Shown here in pieces: positions 60,970 to 64,000 of a DNA stretch of 64,000 nt; position 1 is the first letter of the stretch; every line of letters starts with the position of its first letter. A program made the translations under genes and the position numbers. The notes under the pieces are model-generated. The model was not told the origin of the DNA, made no database searches, and saw only the letters and a program-made list of their open reading frames with translations. The stretch lies in contig JBBQCW010000003.1 in assembly GCA_038319025.1 (NCBI GenBank), positions 62,001 through 126,000 of the forward strand, read 5' to 3'. The stretch comes from JBBQCW01 sp038319025 (lineage in GTDB: Bacteria > Actinomycetota > Thermoleophilia > Solirubrobacterales > Solirubrobacteraceae).

Positions 60970-60973
<4 letters not shown>
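60503..60973 (-). CDS. ccmH: Cytochrome c maturation protein CcmH-like
   Basis: A 156-residue membrane protein: signal peptide, a CcmH domain with redox pair C-V-S-C in D-E-V-M-C-V-S-C-N near residue 40, a helical V-D-E-Y-G-P motif near 82, one membrane helix (~97-117) and an acidic tail. CcmH presents reduced apocytochrome c thiols. It overlaps the TlpA-like gene by 4 bases and ccdA by 1. Confidence 0.88.
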
Positions 60974-61524
<551 letters not shown>

Positions 61525-61590
61525 GCGCTCCACAGGCTAGTCATGGGGGATCTCGGGCACGCCGCCGGGTCCGCGTGGTGGCGCGCGGCG

Positions 61591-63063
61591 TCAGGGGGTG
61601 ACGGGCCGGGCGAGGCGGTCCTCAAGCACGGCAAGCTTGGCGGCGAGTCGCTCGCGCTCGACGGCCACCTCGGGTTCGGCGTACCGGGAATGGTCCGGAT
61701 GAGCGAGGTTCGCCAGCTCGTACGGGTCCTCATCCCGGTCGTACATCTCGAACTCCTCGGGGAAGCTCCCGTCGGCGTGGAAATAGCGCGCGTACGTGAA
61801 CCGCGGCTCGCGCACGCACCGGATTCGGCCGGCCGCAGGCACGACCTCGCGGAAGTTGCCGGCGCCGGCGCGCATGTCGTCAAAGGTGAACAGCACCTCG
61901 TCCTGGACAGGCCCGTGCTCTGGATCGCGGATCGTCGGAGAAAGGTCGACGCCGCGCAGACCGGGCGGCGGATCAACGTTCAACAGCCCGGCGAACGTGG
62001 GCATGAGATCGATCAGCGACGCAGGGTGCTCGCAGGTGCGCCGCTCAGGGAAGAGCAATGGGTTGGAGAAGATCAGCGGGACGCGCAACGACTCCTCGTA
62101 CACGTTGAACACCTTCTGACGCAGGCCTCCGTGGGCCATCCCCAACTCTCCGTGGTCGGAGAACCGCACGATCACCGTCTCTTCGCCGAGCGCCGTGGGC
62201 GTGCCGTCCTCCTCGTAGAAGCAGTCGACGATCGGCGCAAGTTGGCGGTCGATCTTCTCGATCAGGTTGGCGTAGAAGTTCACGTACTCGCGGCGCTGCT
62301 CGCGCGACTCAAGCGCCCCGACCATGAAGTCCATCCCGACCTTCATCGCGGCATGGGCTGTCGGCTTGAAATTGTCGGCGAGGTCCTCGTCGACGCTCAC
62401 CGGCAGCTCGATCAAGCCTTCGAGGTCCGCCGCGTTGTAGTCCTCCTCCCAGTTGCGCGGGAAGGCCAGCACGTCGTGCGGGTTGACGAGCGAGATGACG
62501 AGGCAGAACGGCCGCGCGCGCTCCTCGGCGGCCAGGGTGCGCAGGCAGTCGAGCGACTGGGCGAGGTAGTCACCGTCGTGGTCGGCGCGGCCGCCGCCGA
62601 AGTGGTCGATCCGGGTGTCGCCACCGGAGTCCGGGCCGACCCAACCTTCAAACCCGTACCGGGCGAGATCCTCCGGCGTCGGCTCTCCGTCGCCGTCGAC
62701 GCCCTTGCTGAGGTGCCATTTGCCGCGGTAGTGCACGTCGTATCCGCCTGCGCGCAGCATCGAGGCGAGGTTCGGCAGGTTGGGGTCCAGCACCGTCTCG
62801 GTGGGGGAGAACTTCCCGTTATCGGTGAGCGTGTCGCTGACCCGATGCTGCGCCGGCATCAGGCCGGTCAGGAACGTGGCTCGGCTGGGACTGCACATGG
62901 CGGTGTTGCAGGTGGCCTGTTCGAAGCTGAGCCCGTGGGCCAGCAGCCGTGCGCGGGAAGGCAGATGCTCATCGGCCCAACCCTCGGGCCAGTGCATCGG
63001 GGTGCGCTCCTGGTCGGTGATGATCAGGACGAGGTTTGGATGCTCGGGAAGTTCAGGCGTCAT
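61591..63063 (-). CDS. Sulfatase (arylsulfatase type, Cys form)
   Basis: A 490-residue sulfatase from ATG 63063, after a CAGGAG Shine-Dalgarno. The formylglycine motif C-S-P-S-R-A-T-F-L-T-G is at 57-66, with Cys as the residue that must be oxidised. Metal ligands I-I-T-D-Q near the start, S-D-H-G-E near 330. K-W-H-L near 125 matches the active-site Lys/His. It hydrolyses sulfate esters (substrate unknown); there is no signal peptide, so it may act inside the cell. It needs a formylglycine-generating enzyme, not seen here. It overlaps the TetR gene's end by 11 bases. Confidence 0.9.
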   Translation of the reverse strand: MTPELPEHPNLVLIITDQERTPMHWPEGWADEHLPSRARLLAHGLSFEQATCNTAMCSPSRATFLTGLMPAQHRVSDTLTDNGKFSPTETVLDPNLPNLASMLRAGGYDVHYRGKWHLSKGVDGDGEPTPEDLARYGFEGWVGPDSGGDTRIDHFGGGRADHDGDYLAQSLDCLRTLAAEERARPFCLVISLVNPHDVLAFPRNWEEDYNAADLEGLIELPVSVDEDLADNFKPTAHAAMKVGMDFMVGALESREQRREYVNFYANLIEKIDRQLAPIVDCFYEEDGTPTALGEETVIVRFSDHGELGMAHGGLRQKVFNVYEESLRVPLIFSNPLLFPERRTCEHPASLIDLMPTFAGLLNVDPPPGLRGVDLSPTIRDPEHGPVQDEVLFTFDDMRAGAGNFREVVPAAGRIRCVREPRFTYARYFHADGSFPEEFEMYDRDEDPYELANLAHPDHSRYAEPEVAVERERLAAKLAVLEDRLARPVTP

Positions 63064-63739
63064 CGACGGCTCCTGGGTCGGCATCGCTGGGCAACGGCAG
63101 GTGGGCGATGCGGGCGGCTTCGGCGGGCTCCACGCCGAAGCTGCGCAGAACTCCTTCGGCGTGCGCGGCGTCGGCGTCCTCGCCGAGTTCTCCTCGCAGC
63201 ACGAGGTGGATGATCCCGATGAGGGCGCCGCCGCTGGCGTGCAGCGCGACCTCGGGGTCGGTGACGTGGAAGCGGCCGGCGGCGATGCCGGTGCGCAGGT
63301 CGCGGCGGGCATCCTCGCCCACGACGGCCTCGACCACCCGGTGAGGCACCTCCAGGCGCACGATCAGCCAGCCCCAGTCGGGATCGCTGCGAACTGCCCC
63401 CAGGAGATGGCGATGGGCGACGCTGACGCGCTCGGCGGGATCCTCCACGTGGCGCTGACGGATCTGCAAGAGCCGAAATTGCTCGCTGAGGGTCTCGGCG
63501 AGGGTGGCCGCGAGGATGTCGTCCTTGGTGGCGAAGTGGTTGTAGAACGAGCCGGCGGCGGTATCGGCGCGGTCGGTGATGTCCGCGATCGTCGTGCCTT
63601 CGAACCCCTGCGCGGCAAACAGCTGCCGCGCTGCCCCAACGAGGCGGGCGCGGGTGTTCGCCTTCCGTCGTGTGTTGCGGTCGACGGGCTCTGGGCTCTT
63701 GCTGACGGGCATCGCGGCTTCGAGCATGACCGACACCAT
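63053..63739 (-). CDS. TetR family transcriptional regulator
   Basis: A 228-residue regulator from ATG 63739 (also possible 63727 or 63712); GTGAGG precedes 63739. HTH: T-T-I-A-D-I-T-D-R-A-D-T-A-A-G-S-F-Y-N-H-F near 48-68. It is coupled to the sulfatase gene behind it and divergent from the FAD monooxygenase. The promoter gap has a short inverted repeat over the -35 of the monooxygenase, so it probably represses that gene, with a substrate or product as inducer. Confidence 0.9.
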   Translation of the reverse strand: MVSVMLEAAMPVSKSPEPVDRNTRRKANTRARLVGAARQLFAAQGFEGTTIADITDRADTAAGSFYNHFATKDDILAATLAETLSEQFRLLQIRQRHVEDPAERVSVAHRHLLGAVRSDPDWGWLIVRLEVPHRVVEAVVGEDARRDLRTGIAAGRFHVTDPEVALHASGGALIGIIHLVLRGELGEDADAAHAEGVLRSFGVEPAEAARIAHLPLPSDADPGAVDDA

Positions 63740-63758
63740 ACTGAATATATCCTCACTC

Positions 63759-63787
63759 TTGAAGTTTTCTTCAGATCTCTCTACGCT
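63759..63787 (+). promoter_or_regulatory. Promoter and inverted repeat for the FAD monooxygenase
   Basis: TTGAAG (63759-63764), 17 bases, TACGCT (63782-63787), then 6 bases to the ATG at 63794, which suggests a leaderless mRNA. TGAAG-TTTT-CTTCA (63760-63773) is an inverted repeat lying over the -35, a candidate TetR operator. The patch is AT-rich compared with its surroundings. Confidence 0.55.
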
Positions 63788-63793
63788 GGCGCC

Positions 63794-64000
63794 ATGCGAG
63801 GAGACGAAGTCGCTGCCCCCGACGTTGACGTTGATGTCGCCATCGTCGGGTTCGGCCCGGTTGGCCAGGCTCTGGCCGCGCTGCTCGGCGCCGCCGGCCA
63901 CCGCGCGGCCGTATTCGAGCGCCAAAGCGAGATCTACCGGCTGCCGCGCGCCGTCCATCTGGATCACGAAGCCATGCGACTGCTGCAGAACCTCGGGGTG
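63794..64000 (+). CDS. FAD-dependent monooxygenase, N-terminus (3' end outside window)
   Basis: The first 69 residues of an aromatic-ring hydroxylase. FAD Rossmann motif G-F-G-P-V-G-Q-A-L near residue 18-26, then F-E-R-Q near 42, and R-L-P-R-A-V-H-L-D-H-E-A-M-R, which is close to the MhpA/3-(3-hydroxyphenyl)propionate hydroxylase pattern. The gene runs off the right edge. It is divergent from the TetR-sulfatase operon. Substrate likely a phenolic acid, by family only. Confidence 0.8.
   Translation, partial: MRGDEVAAPDVDVDVAIVGFGPVGQALAALLGAAGHRAAVFERQSEIYRLPRAVHLDHEAMRLLQNLGV

Overview
The window is one stretch of a GC-rich actinobacterial chromosome (Actinomycetota). The gene families, many 4-bp ATGA/GTGA start-stop overlaps, frequent GTG starts, and secreted Ig-like proteins with the W-x-G ... 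W-x-R-C ... G-A-T repeat point to the class Thermoleophilia (Solirubrobacter, Conexibacter or Patulibacter-like). That placement is inference, not proof. I see no tRNA, rRNA, CRISPR array, insertion sequence or prophage. Both ends cut a gene: ppk on the left and an FAD monooxygenase on the right.

Layout. 0-2.2 kb: end of polyphosphate kinase, an HD-like hydrolase and a lipoprotein polysaccharide deacetylase. 2.2-11.6 kb, mostly minus strand: DoxX protein, a TetR operon, a GNAT enzyme, a large two-SDR fatty acyl-CoA reductase-like protein, two crotonases, Ohr, a Baeyer-Villiger-type monooxygenase and a secreted esterase, which is mainly lipid and ketone chemistry. 11.7-16.9 kb: an ABC-F ATPase, then a PHP-glycosyltransferase fusion overlapping a DUF2334 deacetylase.

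16.9-31.2 kb is a phosphate island and the most interesting part. It has two complete pstSCAB operons, one phoU, one DUF47 protein, a membrane-anchored phosphoesterase, a secreted six-cysteine protein, and a PhoB-like winged-helix protein with no receiver domain. It also has an unfamiliar set of small lipoprotein and zinc-ribbon membrane proteins attached to the first pst operon. At least five promoter regions here carry PHO-box-like repeats with exact 11-bp periodicity, tying the genes into one regulon.

31.3-39.4 kb: a zinc-motif protein, then an ECF sigma factor fused to an anti-sigma-like zinc finger and membrane segment, followed by two large secreted Ig-like proteins and a frameshifted subtilisin. 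39.4-47.2 kb: uvrC, rapZ, gap, pgk, tpiA, gpmI. The usual yvcK and whiA are missing between rapZ and gap, and a decayed PIN-toxin remnant lies before uvrC. 47.2-49.4 kb: an esterase, a ring-cleaving dioxygenase and a divergent MarR regulator, which looks like a quinone-stress (mhq) module with a double palindromic operator.

49.4-64 kb: DedA, tgt, an SDR, a secreted protein, a Ser/Thr kinase with a lipoprotein, a metallophosphoesterase, rlmH, a TrkA-N channel-like protein with a degenerate filter, argS, a GNAT enzyme, a cytochrome c biogenesis set (tlpA-like, ccmH, ccdA), and a TetR-sulfatase operon divergent from an aromatic-ring hydroxylase.
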